NCBI RefSeq assembly: GCF_030811475.1
Contig: NZ_JAUSQV010000001.1
Span: forward strand, 1,449,501 to 1,513,500
Length of the DNA stretch: 64,000 nucleotides
Source: Nakamurella flavida
GTDB lineage: Bacteria; Actinomycetota; Actinomycetes; Mycobacteriales; Nakamurellaceae
Direction of reading: 5' to 3'
This document shows positions 52,389 to 61,051 of the stretch, piece after piece (positions within the stretch are counted from its first letter, which is position 1; each line of letters opens with the position of its first letter). The notes below the pieces were generated by a model. That model saw only the letters and a list, made by a program, of their open reading frames with translations. It did not search any database and was not told where the DNA came from. Both the position numbers and the translations under genes were made by a program.

Positions 52389-53612
52389 ATGGGACACAGG
52401 CCGGATGTGGTGGTGGTCGGGGCCGGGGTCGCCGGGCTGGCGTGCGCGGCCGACCTCCAGGCCCGGGGCCTGCAGGTGCGCGTGCTGGAGAAGGCCGACC
52501 GCGTCGGTGGGCGGATCCGCACGGAACGTCTCGACGGCTACCTGTGCGACATCGGCTTCCAACTGCTCAACCCGGCGTACCCGCAGGTCGGCCGGACGGT
52601 CGACGTGCCGGCGTTGGGCCTGCAGCAGTTCGCCGCCGGAGTGCGGGTCAACCGGGGCTCGGGCTCGGCGGTGCTGGGCGACCCCCGGCGGGAGCCCCAC
52701 CTGCTCGGTCGGACCCTGCGCAGCGGGTTGCTCGACGTCCGGGAGATCGCCGGTCTGATCCGGTGGGCGGCCCCGACGGTGCTCGCCCCCCAGCGGTCCC
52801 TGCGCGCCCCGGACCGCACGGTGGCCCAGGCGTGGGACGCGGTCGGCGTGCGGGGCCCGCTGCGCCGGCAGGTGCTGCAGCCGTTCCTGAGCGGCGTGCT
52901 CGCCGATGACCCCGGGCACGCGTCCGACACCTACGTCCGGTTGCTCATCCGCTCCTTCCTGCTCGGTACGCCGGGCCTGCCCCGCGAGGGGATGCAGGCC
53001 CTCCCCGACCAGCTGGCCGCACGTCTGTCCGCCCCCGTCGAGACCGGAACCGAGGTCGTGGGGATCGGGCCGGGACCGGTGGTGCGCACCGCATCCGGGA
53101 AGATCCGGGCGCGGGCCGTGGTCGTCGCCACCGATCTCCCGGCCGCGGCCGCCCTGGACCTCACCCCGACCCGGCCCACCGGTGGCCTGACCACCTGGTG
53201 GTACGCGACACCGGACGATCTGCCGCGGGACCGGCTGCTGTGCGTCGACGGACAGGGCGGACCCGTGGCCAACACGGCCGTCGTCTCCGCCGCCGCCCCC
53301 AGCTACGCGCCCCCGGGTCGGGGCCTCGTGCAGCTCACCGCGCTCAGCGCGGCCGGCCTCGGCGACGACCGCGCCCTGGCCCAGGCGGGCCGACTCTGGC
53401 GTGCGGACACCACGGAATGGGAGTTGCTGGTGCGGCACGACGTCCACGACGCCCTGCCCGTGACCCGCCCACCGCTGCCGATCCGGCGTCCGGTCGACCT
53501 GGGCGACGGGATCCTGCTGTGCGGGGACCACCAGGACACCCCGTCCACCCAGGGCGCCCTGGCCTCGGGTCACCGGGCGGCCCGGGCGACCGTCCGGCAT
53601 CTGGCCGGCTGA
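52389..53612 (+). CDS. NAD(P)/FAD-dependent amine-oxidase-fold oxidoreductase
   Basis: A 407-residue flavoprotein of the phytoene-desaturase/amine-oxidase superfamily. N-terminal FAD fold 'DVVVVGAGVAGLACAADLQARGLQVRVLEKADRVGGRIRTE' (residues 5-45), 'CDIGFQLLNPAYPQV' afterwards, a mid-region 'LPREGMQALPDQLAARL' and the closing 'ILLCGDHQDTPSTQGALASGHRAA'. No carotenoid genes surround it, so substrate is unknown. A CAGGCT hexamer ends 6 nt before the ATG, similar to leaderless neighbours. It is convergent with glpD across a strong hairpin. Confidence 0.88.
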   Translation: MGHRPDVVVVGAGVAGLACAADLQARGLQVRVLEKADRVGGRIRTERLDGYLCDIGFQLLNPAYPQVGRTVDVPALGLQQFAAGVRVNRGSGSAVLGDPRREPHLLGRTLRSGLLDVREIAGLIRWAAPTVLAPQRSLRAPDRTVAQAWDAVGVRGPLRRQVLQPFLSGVLADDPGHASDTYVRLLIRSFLLGTPGLPREGMQALPDQLAARLSAPVETGTEVVGIGPGPVVRTASGKIRARAVVVATDLPAAAALDLTPTRPTGGLTTWWYATPDDLPRDRLLCVDGQGGPVANTAVVSAAAPSYAPPGRGLVQLTALSAAGLGDDRALAQAGRLWRADTTEWELLVRHDVHDALPVTRPPLPIRRPVDLGDGILLCGDHQDTPSTQGALASGHRAARATVRHLAG

Positions 53613-53620
53613 CGACCGAC

Positions 53621-53649
53621 GGCGGCCCACCCGGGTGGGGTGGACCGCC
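53621..53649. terminator. Bidirectional hairpin between the flavoprotein gene and glpD
   Basis: Stem GGCGG-CCAC / GTGG-CCGCC with one internal mismatch and a 9-nt loop, in the 67-bp convergent interval. Confidence 0.6.
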
Positions 53650-53679
53650 GCAGTCGTCGGGCCGGGCGGTAGGCCCGGG

Positions 53680-55431
53680 TCAGGCGACCGGGGACACCAG
53701 CCGTCCGCGCACCTCGGGTGCCTCCAGCCGGGCCTGATCGGCTGCCTGGTCGTCCGGCTCGGTCTGCGACAACCGCTCGGCCTCGACCCGGGCCACGTAG
53801 CTGGCCACCTCGTGGGCGCGCTGCTCGGCCGACCAGCCCAGCACCCCGCCCATGAGATCGGCGACCCGCTCGACGCTCTCGGTCCCGCGGTGCGCGTACT
53901 CGATCGAGATGCGGGTCCGCCGGGCCAGCACGTCCTCCACGTGCAGCGCCCCCTCGACCAACGTCGCGTACAGGATCTCCACCTGCAGGTACTCCGGCGC
54001 CCCGGGGATGGCCGTGAGCAGCTGCGGGTCGGCGTGCTCGGGATCCAGCGCCAGGTCGAGCACGGCGAACAACTCCGAGCCGTACCGGTCCAGCAGGTGG
54101 CGCACCCGGTAGGGGTGGACGCCGTAGCGCGCGCCGATGCGGTCGGCCTGGTTGACCAGGGCCTGGTAGCCCTCGGCGCCGACCAGCGGCACGTTCTCGG
54201 TGCAGGAGGGGGCGATGCGGCCGGGCAGGTCCTCGGCGGCCGCGTCCACCGCATCGGCGCCCATCACGCGGTACGTCGTGTACTTGCCGCCGGCGATGGA
54301 GACCAGACCGGGAGCGACCCGGGCCACCGCGTGCTCGCGGGACAGCTTGGAGGACTGCTCGCTCTCCCCCGCCAGCAGCGGGCGCAGCCCGGCGTAGACA
54401 CCCTCGATGTCGTCGTGGGTGAGCGGCACGGCCAGCACCGAGTTGACGTGCCCGAGGATGTAGTCGATGTCCTTGCGGGTGGCCGCCGGGTGCGCGAGAT
54501 CGAGATTCCAGTCGGTGTCGGTGGTCCCGATGATCCAGTGCGCCTTCCACGGGATGACGAACAGGACCGACTTCTCCGTCTTGAGGATGATGCCGCTCTC
54601 GGAGGTGATCTTGTCCCGGGCCACGACCAGGTGCACACCCTTGGACGCGCGGACCTTGAACCGGCCCCGCCCGCCGGACAACCGCTGCAGTTCGTCCGTC
54701 CACACCCCGGCCGCGTTGATCACCACGCGCGCCTTGACGTCGATGGTCGCCGCCGGTCCCCCGTCGGCGTTCTCCACGTCACGGATCCGGACGCCGGCGA
54801 CCCGGTCGGCCTCCTTGATGAAGCTGACGACCTGCGCCGAGCTCTGCACCACCGCGCCGTAGGCGGCCGCGGTGCGGGCCACGGCGAGCGTGTGCCGGGC
54901 GTCGTCCACCTGGCCGTCGTAGTAGCGGATCCCGCCGACCAGGGCATCGCGTCGCAGTCCGGGCACCAGGCGCAGCGCGCCCGCCCGGGTCAGGTGCTTG
55001 TGCCGGGGCACCGACCGCGCGCCGCCCATCGTGTCGTACATCATCAGGCCGGCACCCACGTACGGGCGCTCGACGACGCTCTTGGACAGCGGGTACAGGA
55101 ACGAGACCGGCTTGGCCAGGTGCGGGCAGAGCTTGGTCAGCATCAGCTCGCGCTCCCGCAGGGCCTCCCGCACCAACCCGAACTCGAACATCTCCAGGTA
55201 GCGGAGCCCGCCGTGGAAGAGCTTCGACGATCGCGACGAGGTGCCCGACGAGATGTCCCGGGCCTCGATCATCGCCACGGACAGGCCGCGGGTGGCCGCG
55301 TCCAGGGCTGCGCCGGCACCGACGACGCCGGCGCCGATGACGACGACGTCGAAGGTCTCCTCCGCCAGCCGCCGGAAGTTCTCCGCCCGTTCCGCCGGGC
55401 CCAATCGCCCCGCGACCGTCTCACCATTCAT
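53680..55431 (-). CDS. glpD: Aerobic glycerol-3-phosphate dehydrogenase
   Basis: Membrane-associated flavoenzyme oxidising sn-glycerol 3-phosphate to DHAP and passing electrons to quinone. The 583-residue protein has the FAD motif 'DVVVIGAGVVGAGAALDAATRG' near residue 28, 'SSGTSSRSSKLFHGGLRYLE', 'VINAAGVWTDEL', 'ASKGVHLVVARDKI', 'IIGTTDTDW' and 'SIAGGKYTTYRVMG', all typical GlpD/GlpO signatures, plus the C-terminal DAO_C helical domain. In M. tuberculosis glpD2 also neighbours lpdA. It is divergent from glpK with a 494-bp control region containing twin 14-bp sites. Confidence 0.96.
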   Translation of the reverse strand: MNGETVAGRLGPAERAENFRRLAEETFDVVVIGAGVVGAGAALDAATRGLSVAMIEARDISSGTSSRSSKLFHGGLRYLEMFEFGLVREALRERELMLTKLCPHLAKPVSFLYPLSKSVVERPYVGAGLMMYDTMGGARSVPRHKHLTRAGALRLVPGLRRDALVGGIRYYDGQVDDARHTLAVARTAAAYGAVVQSSAQVVSFIKEADRVAGVRIRDVENADGGPAATIDVKARVVINAAGVWTDELQRLSGGRGRFKVRASKGVHLVVARDKITSESGIILKTEKSVLFVIPWKAHWIIGTTDTDWNLDLAHPAATRKDIDYILGHVNSVLAVPLTHDDIEGVYAGLRPLLAGESEQSSKLSREHAVARVAPGLVSIAGGKYTTYRVMGADAVDAAAEDLPGRIAPSCTENVPLVGAEGYQALVNQADRIGARYGVHPYRVRHLLDRYGSELFAVLDLALDPEHADPQLLTAIPGAPEYLQVEILYATLVEGALHVEDVLARRTRISIEYAHRGTESVERVADLMGGVLGWSAEQRAHEVASYVARVEAERLSQTEPDDQAADQARLEAPEVRGRLVSPVA

Positions 55432-55925
55432 TCCCGTGCCGCCTTCGTTGGTCGGACCGGCTATTCCGGTCGCACGTTCTGTTCCGCCGATCTGCGTCCT
55501 GTCCGTTCGACCCGCGCTGATCACCGGCGATCACCCACGATACCTCTGCTGCGACAGGGGCACCCGTCCACCAGCTGTGGTTTTCCTCGCGGCCACCCGG
55601 AAGGACGGGTCATATTTATGCAGGCCATTCCCGTCATATTTATGCACGGGTGAAAGGGGCGCCGGGACGTGGCCGGAGGTCGACCGACCCCGCCGGGAAT
55701 GGCGGCTGTGCAGAACACCCGCTCGTCGTCTCCCTCGGGCCGGAGCCGTGTCCGCGGGCTCGGCCGTACGCGGCCCGGTCCCGCGTCGGACCCGCCGCCC
55801 ACGGACGTCGGCCCGGACGCCCGCCCCCGGTCCTTGCCACCCGGGCCCTCTGCCTGCAACGGTGCCGACCTGCCCCACTGCCCCACTGCCCCGACCCCGA
55901 CCCGTCCACTGCCGGAGGACCCCGC
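55432..55925. other. glpD-glpK divergent control region
   Basis: No gene is supported. Besides the twin 14-bp sites it has an inverted repeat TGATC / GATCA (55518-55533) and, on the minus strand, TATCGT (55537-55542) that could be a glpD -10. The glpK side, from about 55650, is uniformly GC-rich, giving glpK a leader of up to about 280 nt if transcription starts near the twin sites. Confidence 0.45.
55609..55646. promoter_or_regulatory. Twin 14-bp direct repeats (operator candidate) for glpD/glpK
   Basis: GTCATATTTATGCA occurs twice (55609-55622 and 55633-55646), identical in all 14 bases and 24 bp apart. Each copy holds a small palindrome, CATA-TT-TATG. The sites are the most AT-rich DNA in the neighbourhood. 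The position between divergent glycerol genes suggests binding by a glycerol regulator (IclR/GylR or DeoR/GlpR type), which is not encoded in the window. Confidence 0.65.
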
Positions 55926-57440
55926 ATGAGCGACTACGTCGCCGCCATCGACCAGGGCACCACCTCGACCCGGTGCATGGTGTTCGACCACGGGGGCCGC
56001 GTGGTCTCGGTCGACCAGCGGGAACACGAACAGATCTTCCCGCGGGCGGGCTGGGTGGAGCACGACGCCCTGGAGATCTGGGAGAACACCCGGGCCGTCG
56101 CCGCCGCCGCCCTGGGCAGGGCCGACCTGACCAGGAACGACCTCGCCGCCGTCGGCATCACCAACCAGCGGGAGACCGCGCTCGTCTGGGACCGGACGAC
56201 CGGGCAGCCGGTGTCCCACGCGATCGTCTGGCAGGACACCCGGACCGGACCGATCTGCGACCGGCTCGCCGCGCTCGGCGGAGGCGCCGACCGGTACAGG
56301 GCGACGGTGGGACTGCCGCTGGCGACGTACTTCTCGGGCCCCAAGGTCCGCTGGATCCTCGACAACGTCGACGGCGCCCGGGAGCGGGCCGAGTCCGGCG
56401 ACCTGGTGTTCGGGACCATGGACACCTGGACCCTCTGGAACATGACGGGCGGGGTCGACGGCGGACTGCACGTCACCGACCCCACCAACGCCTCGCGGAC
56501 CCTGCTGATGGACCTGGACACCCTGCAGTGGGACGAGGACATCGCCGCGGAGATGGGCATCCCGCTGTCGATGCTGCCGGAGATCCGGTCGTCCTCCGAG
56601 GTGTACGGCGCGGGCCGGGCCCGCGGGCCGTTCGCCGGCGTCCCCATCGCCGGCATCCTCGGCGACCAGCAGGCGGCGACCTTCGGCCAGGCCTGCCTGG
56701 CCGTCGGCGAGGCCAAGAACACCTACGGCACCGGCAATTTCATGCTGCTGAACACCGGCACGACGAAGGTGCAGTCCGAGCACGGCCTGCTGACGACCGT
56801 GTGCTACAAGATCGGCGAGCAGCCCACCGTGTACGCGTTGGAGGGCAGCATAGCGGTGTCCGGGTCGCTCGTGCAGTGGCTCCGCGACAACCTCGGCCTG
56901 ATCTCCTCCGCCGCCGAGATCGAACAGCTCGCCGCCACCGTCGAGGACAACGGCGGCGCCTATTTCGTCCCCGCGTTCTCCGGCCTGTACGCGCCGTACT
57001 GGCGGGCCGACGCCCGCGGCGCCGTCGTCGGGCTCACCCGGTACGTGAACAAGGGCCACATCGCCCGCGCCGTCCTGGAGGCCACCGCCTACCAGACCAG
57101 GGAGGTGCTGGAGGCGATGAACGCCGACTCCGGTGTCGACCTCACCTCCCTCAAGGTCGACGGCGGCATGACGACGAACGAGACCCTGATGCAGTTCCAG
57201 GCCGACATCCTCGGTGTCCCGGTCATCCGACCGGTCGTCAGCGAGACCACCGCCCTGGGCGCCGCCTACGCCGCCGGCCTCGCCGTGGGGTTCTGGGACT
57301 CCGAGGAGGAGATCCGCACCAACTGGGCCCAGGACAGGCAGTGGGACCCGCGGATGGATCCCCAGCTCCGCGACCGGCACTACCGCAAGTGGCGCAAGGC
57401 CGTCACCAGGACCTTCGACTGGATCGACGAGGACGACTGA
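55926..57440 (+). CDS. glpK: Glycerol kinase
   Basis: Phosphorylates glycerol to glycerol 3-phosphate, the GlpD substrate. The 504-residue FGGY kinase has '[21 protein letters not shown]' (phosphate-1 loop), '[19 protein letters not shown]', 'AIVWQDTRT', '[16 protein letters not shown]', '[16 protein letters not shown]', '[19 protein letters not shown]' and '[21 protein letters not shown]'. Length matches the family exactly. CGGAGGA is the ribosome site. No glycerol facilitator gene is seen next to it. Confidence 0.97.
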   Translation: MSDYVAAIDQGTTSTRCMVFDHGGRVVSVDQREHEQIFPRAGWVEHDALEIWENTRAVAAAALGRADLTRNDLAAVGITNQRETALVWDRTTGQPVSHAIVWQDTRTGPICDRLAALGGGADRYRATVGLPLATYFSGPKVRWILDNVDGARERAESGDLVFGTMDTWTLWNMTGGVDGGLHVTDPTNASRTLLMDLDTLQWDEDIAAEMGIPLSMLPEIRSSSEVYGAGRARGPFAGVPIAGILGDQQAATFGQACLAVGEAKNTYGTGNFMLLNTGTTKVQSEHGLLTTVCYKIGEQPTVYALEGSIAVSGSLVQWLRDNLGLISSAAEIEQLAATVEDNGGAYFVPAFSGLYAPYWRADARGAVVGLTRYVNKGHIARAVLEATAYQTREVLEAMNADSGVDLTSLKVDGGMTTNETLMQFQADILGVPVIRPVVSETTALGAAYAAGLAVGFWDSEEEIRTNWAQDRQWDPRMDPQLRDRHYRKWRKAVTRTFDWIDEDD

Positions 57441-57547
57441 GCCGGGCGCCGCGGTGCTGGTGAGGTGGGCGCTCGCGCGGGCGCCGCCGGGCGCCGAGGC
57501 CGCGCGGCGTTCTTGCTCCCACTTGCCGTACGCGCCCTCACCTTTCG

Positions 57548-57610
57548 TCCGCGCCTCGCATCAGAGGCGCGTTCACTCAACCGGGGCGCGAACGGGCCAG
57601 CGGGTGCCGG
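57548..57610 (+). repeat. Palindromic repeat family, copy 1
   Basis: Begins with a perfect 7-bp stem GCGCCTC-GCATCA-GAGGCGC, followed by CGTTCAC, AACCGGGGCGCGAACG (CGTTC pairs with GAACG) and GGGCCAGCGGG. About 61 of 63 positions match copy 2. Between copies 1 and 2 the reverse complement of the GGGGCGCGAAC tail appears near 57634. Confidence 0.75.
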
Positions 57611-57671
57611 CAGGCGCGCCTTGCCGGGCGGTGTTCGCGCCCCCACCTGTCCTCCGCGCCCCCACCTCTCA

Positions 57672-57734
57672 TCCGCGCCTCGCATCAGAGGCGCGTTCAC
57701 CCAACCGGGGCGCGAACGGGCCAGCGGGCGCCGG
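57672..57734 (+). repeat. Palindromic repeat family, copy 2
   Basis: Near-identical to copy 1 (two C/T differences), starting 124 bp further on. Same two nested stems. Confidence 0.75.
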
Positions 57735-57836
57735 CGGCCGCCGACGGGGGGACGCCGGTCCCGCTGTCCAAGGCTGCGTTCAGGTCGTCGGTTGCCGGCC
57801 ACACCAAAGATCCCGCCGACGCGCCCGAGCCTGTCA

Positions 57837-57893
57837 TCCGCGCCGCGGATCAGAGGCGCGTCCACCCAACCGGGGCGCGGACGCGCCTGCCGG
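57837..57893 (+). repeat. Palindromic repeat family, copy 3 (diverged)
   Basis: Keeps ATCAGAGGCGCG, CACCCAACCGGGGCGCG and the spacing, but the first arm is GCGCCGCGG, reducing the perfect stem to 5 bp; the tail after GGACGCG is unrelated. It lies 100 bp before the AbiEi-like gene. Confidence 0.65.
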
Positions 57894-57992
57894 ACTCCCA
57901 GCAGTCGCGCGACCTGTGCACACCCGTCCCCACCATTCACAGAACGCGCCCGGGCCGGACGGCGCAGTGTCCAGCGGTCGATGGTGGGAGCC

Positions 57993-58946
57993 ATGAACGC
58001 TTCCTCGTCGGTTGATCCCATCGTGATGACCCGCAGGTCCGCCCTGCACGACGGCGAAACCGACGTCGGGCTGGCCCGGCGGCGCCGCAGGGGCGAGTTG
58101 TTCTCCCTGCGCCCCGGCGTCTACCTCTCGGCCACCCATCACGAGCAGGTCCGGCACGAATCGCGTCACCGGCTCCTCGCCCTGGCCACCCAATGGGTCG
58201 TGGCGTCCGACGCCTGCTTCAGCCACGCCTCGGCGGCCGTGCTGCACGGCATTCCGCTGTGGTCCGTCCCGCTGGACCGCGTGCAGATGACGAGACCCGG
58301 GGTGAACGGCGGCCACCGCCGGAAGACCCTGCACGTGCACATGTCCCGGATCACCGACGAGGACATCACCGTGCTCGACGGCATACCGGTCACGACCCCC
58401 GCCCGGACAGTGGTGGACCTGGCGCGCACCGTCGGCTTCGAACAGGCGGTGGCCATCGCCGACGCGGCACTGTTCCTGGGTCTGACCACCACGGAGGAAC
58501 TGTCCGCGCAAGTGGGGCGGGCGGCCAGGTATCGCGGAATCGCTCGCGCACGTCGGGTCGTGTCCTTCGCCGACGGGCGGTCCGAGAGCGTCGGTGAGTC
58601 ACGGAGCCGGGTGCTGCTCACCGCCGCCGGGGTCGCTCCGGTCGATCTCCAGGCGGTGATGCGCAACGAGCGCGGGGGCTTCCTCGGCCGGGTGGATTTT
58701 CTCTTCGCCGGGCGCCGGACCATCGGGGAGTTCGACGGCGAGATGAAGTACGGAAGGCTGTCTGCCGATCCCGCGCGCACGGTCTTCGACGAGAAGGTCC
58801 GCGAGGACGGGCTGCGCGAAGCAGGCTTCGCGGTCGTCCGGTGGACCTGGCGCGACCTCGTCGATCCTGCCCAACTGGCGGCTCGCATCCGTCGGGCGAT
58901 CCCCCGCCAGGTCGGATCCGGCGGCACACGCGCCCCCGTTGCGTGA
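57993..58946 (+). CDS. AbiEi-like protein with C-terminal nuclease-like domain
   Basis: A 317-residue protein. The first 90 residues read as the AbiEi antitoxin-type winged helix and following segment ('GLARRRRRGELFSLRPGVYL', 'DACFSHASAAVLHGIPLW', and 'TTPARTVVDLARTVGFEQA' near 134-152). The last 110 resemble DUF559/Vsr-like endonuclease folds: E202 in 'VGESRSR', D235 in 'LGRVDFLFAG', and E250-x-K252 in 'GEFDGEMKYG', arranged like a PD-(D/E)xK site, then 'EKVREDGLREAGFAVVRWTW'. No cognate AbiEii toxin gene is adjacent. A GGGAG site is close to the ATG. Palindromic repeats flank both ends. Function unknown. Confidence 0.82.
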   Translation: MNASSSVDPIVMTRRSALHDGETDVGLARRRRRGELFSLRPGVYLSATHHEQVRHESRHRLLALATQWVVASDACFSHASAAVLHGIPLWSVPLDRVQMTRPGVNGGHRRKTLHVHMSRITDEDITVLDGIPVTTPARTVVDLARTVGFEQAVAIADAALFLGLTTTEELSAQVGRAARYRGIARARRVVSFADGRSESVGESRSRVLLTAAGVAPVDLQAVMRNERGGFLGRVDFLFAGRRTIGEFDGEMKYGRLSADPARTVFDEKVREDGLREAGFAVVRWTWRDLVDPAQLAARIRRAIPRQVGSGGTRAPVA

Positions 58947-58991
58947 ACGCGCCCCACATCAGCGGCGCGGACGACAACCCGGGGCGCGAAC
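58946..58991 (+). repeat. Palindromic repeat family, copy 4 (diverged)
   Basis: Starts at the last base of the AbiEi-like stop codon. It has GCGCC / GGCGC arms around a CACATCAGC centre and the conserved ending ACCCGGGGCGCGAAC. It doubles as the only hairpin between the convergent AbiEi-like and lpdA genes. Confidence 0.55.
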
Positions 58992-59020
58992 AACAACCCC
59001 GGGCGCGTGCCGCCGGCGGC

Positions 59021-60427
59021 TCAGCCCAGGTCCCCCGCGTAGTTGATGAGGCGACGGCCGAGCTCGGTGATGGTGCCGGACAGGGAGGGGTAGACGCTGA
59101 AGCTGTAGGCGAGATCCTTGACGGTGAGCCGGTTCTGCACGGCGACCGAGATGGCGAGGATCAGCTCGGAGGCGGCCGGGGACACCACGACGCCGCCGAT
59201 GATGATGCCGGTGGCCGGCCGCACGATGAGCTTCACGAAGCCCTCGTTGAGGCCGAGCATCTTGGCCCGCGCGTTGGTGGCGAGCGGGAAGAGCAGGGCG
59301 CGGGCGGGGACGGTGCCGTTGTCCACCTCGCTCTGCGAGACACCGACCGTGGCGATCTCCGGGTGGGTGAAGATGTTCGAGGACACCGACTTCAGGCGCA
59401 ACGGCGGAGCACCCTCGCCCAGCGCGTGCCAGATCGCGATGCGACCCTGCATGGCGGCGACGGAGGCCAGCATGAGCACCCCGGTGCAGTCGCCGGCCGC
59501 GTAGATGCCGGTCACGTTGGTGCGGGAGACGCGGTCGACGGTGATGAACCCGCCTGGGCCCGTCTCGACACCGACCTTCTCCAGCCCGAGGTCGGCGCTG
59601 TTCGGGACGGAGCCGACCGTCATGAGGCAGTGGCTGCCGCGGACCTCGCGGCCGTCGACGAGGGTGACGAGCACCCCGTCGCCCTCCCGGACCACCGAGG
59701 CCGCGCGGGCCTGCTTGGCCAGGGTCGCCCCGCGGTCGTGGAACACCTGCTCGATGACGGCGGCCGCGTCGGCGTCCTCGCCGGGCAGCACCCGGTCGCG
59801 GCTGGAGACCAGGGTGACCTGCACGCCCATCTCGGTGTAGGCGGACGCGAACTCGGCCCCGGTGACCCCGGAGCCGACGACGATCAGGTGCTCGGGCAGC
59901 TCGGTGAGGTCGTAGATCTGCCGCCAGGTCAGGATGCGCTCGCCGTCCGGCATGGCGGTGTCCAGGACGCGGGGGCTGGCCCCGGTGGCCAGCAGCACCA
60001 GCTCGGTGTCCACCACCCGGTTCGTCCCGTCGGCGCCGGTGATCTCGACCCGGTGGGCGGCCAGGCCCGGGGCGGAGTCGGCGAGCTGGGCGCGCCCGGC
60101 GACGATCTCCACCCCCTCCAGCTCGAGCCGGTTGCGGATGTCCAGGGACTGGGCCAGGGCCAGGCCCTCGACCCGCTCGTTGACGGTCCGCAGATCGACC
60201 GTGACCTGCTCGTCGTCGATCATCACGCCGAGTTCGCCGGCCGCCAGGGCGGCGGTGCGGCCACCGGCGGAGGCGATGAACGTCTTGGACGGGACGCAGT
60301 CGTAGAGGACGCAGCCACCGCCGACCCCCTCGTCCTCGACGAGGATCACCTCGGCGCCCAGCTGGCGCGCCGTCAGGGCGGACTCGTACCCGGCGGGGCC
60401 TCCACCGATGATGACGATGCGTGGCAT
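59021..60427 (-). CDS. lpdA: NAD(P)H quinone dehydrogenase, LpdA (Rv3303c) type
   Basis: Flavoprotein disulfide-reductase fold, 468 residues, very similar throughout to M. tuberculosis LpdA, which reduces quinones rather than lipoamide. Motifs: 'RIVIIGGGPAGYESALTA', 'GVGGGCVLYDCVPSKTFIAS', 'LLATGASPRVLDTAMPDGER', 'HLIVVGSGVTGAEFASAYTEMG', 'TVGSVPNSADLGLE', 'GIYAAGDCTGVLMLASVAAMQGR' and 'VYPSLSGTITELGRRL'. Here a C-x4-C pair (C39, C44) is intact, whereas M. tuberculosis LpdA as I recall has lost the first cysteine; the C-terminal His-Glu pair of true lipoamide dehydrogenases is absent. AGGAAG precedes the ATG. Neighbour of glpD/glpK, as in mycobacteria. Confidence 0.94.
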   Translation of the reverse strand: MPRIVIIGGGPAGYESALTARQLGAEVILVEDEGVGGGCVLYDCVPSKTFIASAGGRTAALAAGELGVMIDDEQVTVDLRTVNERVEGLALAQSLDIRNRLELEGVEIVAGRAQLADSAPGLAAHRVEITGADGTNRVVDTELVLLATGASPRVLDTAMPDGERILTWRQIYDLTELPEHLIVVGSGVTGAEFASAYTEMGVQVTLVSSRDRVLPGEDADAAAVIEQVFHDRGATLAKQARAASVVREGDGVLVTLVDGREVRGSHCLMTVGSVPNSADLGLEKVGVETGPGGFITVDRVSRTNVTGIYAAGDCTGVLMLASVAAMQGRIAIWHALGEGAPPLRLKSVSSNIFTHPEIATVGVSQSEVDNGTVPARALLFPLATNARAKMLGLNEGFVKLIVRPATGIIIGGVVVSPAASELILAISVAVQNRLTVKDLAYSFSVYPSLSGTITELGRRLINYAGDLG

Positions 60428-60532
60428 GGGTGTCCCACTTCCTTCTCGCGGCAGGGGGTGACCCCTCGACCTTCCGGCGGGGGGTGGCCCCGCGACCTGG
60501 CCCGACCACCGTATCGGGCGGCCGCGACGGTC

Positions 60533-60556
60533 GAGGGGCACCGACCCCTCTATGGT
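60533..60556 (+). promoter_or_regulatory. Palindrome abutting the -10 of the gamma-glutamylcyclotransferase-like gene
   Basis: GAGGGG-CACCGA-CCCCTC is immediately followed by TATGGT (60551-60556), which ends 6 nt before the ATG. The palindrome fills the spacer, a classic repressor position. On the minus strand TACGGT (60508-60513) may be the lpdA -10. Confidence 0.5.
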
Positions 60557-60562
60557 CGGGGC

Positions 60563-61045
60563 ATGGCGTTGTACGCGGCCTTCGGCCCCAACATGGACCC
60601 GGCCCAGATGACCCGGCGGTGCCCGTCGTCCCCGATGGTGGGTACCGGCTGGCTGCCGGGCTGGCGACTCACCTTCGGCGGCGAGGACCTGCTCTGGGAG
60701 GGCGCCCTGGCGATGGTCGTCCAGGACACGGACGCCGCCGGGGCCCGGGCCGACACGGCCTCGGCCGGAGTCTTCGTCGTCCTCTACGACATCACCGATG
60801 CGGACGAGAAGACGCTGGACTCGTGGGAGGGCGCCGATCTCGGGCTCTACACGAAGATCCGGCTGATGATCCACACCCTGGACGGTGACGTGCTGGCCTG
60901 GATGTACGCGCTGCAGGCGTTCGAGGGCGGACTGCCCTCCGCCCGGTACCTGGGGGCCGTGTCCGACGCGGCGGAGGCCGCCGGGGCACCGTCCGAGTAC
61001 GTCTCCGACCTCCGTCGCCGACCCTGCCGGTCCAACAGCGTCTGA
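60563..61045 (+). CDS. Gamma-glutamylcyclotransferase family protein
   Basis: A 160-residue GGCT-fold protein (Rv3304 position). The N-terminus 'ALYAAFGPNMDPAQMTRRCP' is the substrate-binding Y-x2-[FY]-G-x-N motif; 'EGALAMVVQDT', 'GVFVVLYDITDADEKTLDSWEG' with the catalytic glutamate region, and 'YTKIRLMIHTLDGDVLAWMY' follow. It may act on gamma-glutamyl peptides, though mycobacterial-type homologues are uncharacterised. Leaderless start (TATGGT, 6 nt, ATG). It ends 6 bp from the convergent amidohydrolase gene. Confidence 0.88.
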   Translation: MALYAAFGPNMDPAQMTRRCPSSPMVGTGWLPGWRLTFGGEDLLWEGALAMVVQDTDAAGARADTASAGVFVVLYDITDADEKTLDSWEGADLGLYTKIRLMIHTLDGDVLAWMYALQAFEGGLPSARYLGAVSDAAEAAGAPSEYVSDLRRRPCRSNSV

Positions 61046-61051
61046 ACCGGC

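Noticed and set aside
53570-54703. Minus-strand 377-codon frame inside glpD
   Set aside because: Alternative frame of glpD; glpD shows full-length family motifs.
55609-55646. Twin AT-rich repeats as a minimal CRISPR or attachment site
   Set aside because: Only two 14-bp units with a 10-bp gap, no cas or integrase genes; position fits an operator.
57441-57992. Protein-coding frames running through the palindromic repeats upstream of the AbiEi-like gene
   Set aside because: The same peptide patterns arise from repeat DNA in both directions and lack start signals; family similarity begins only at 57993.
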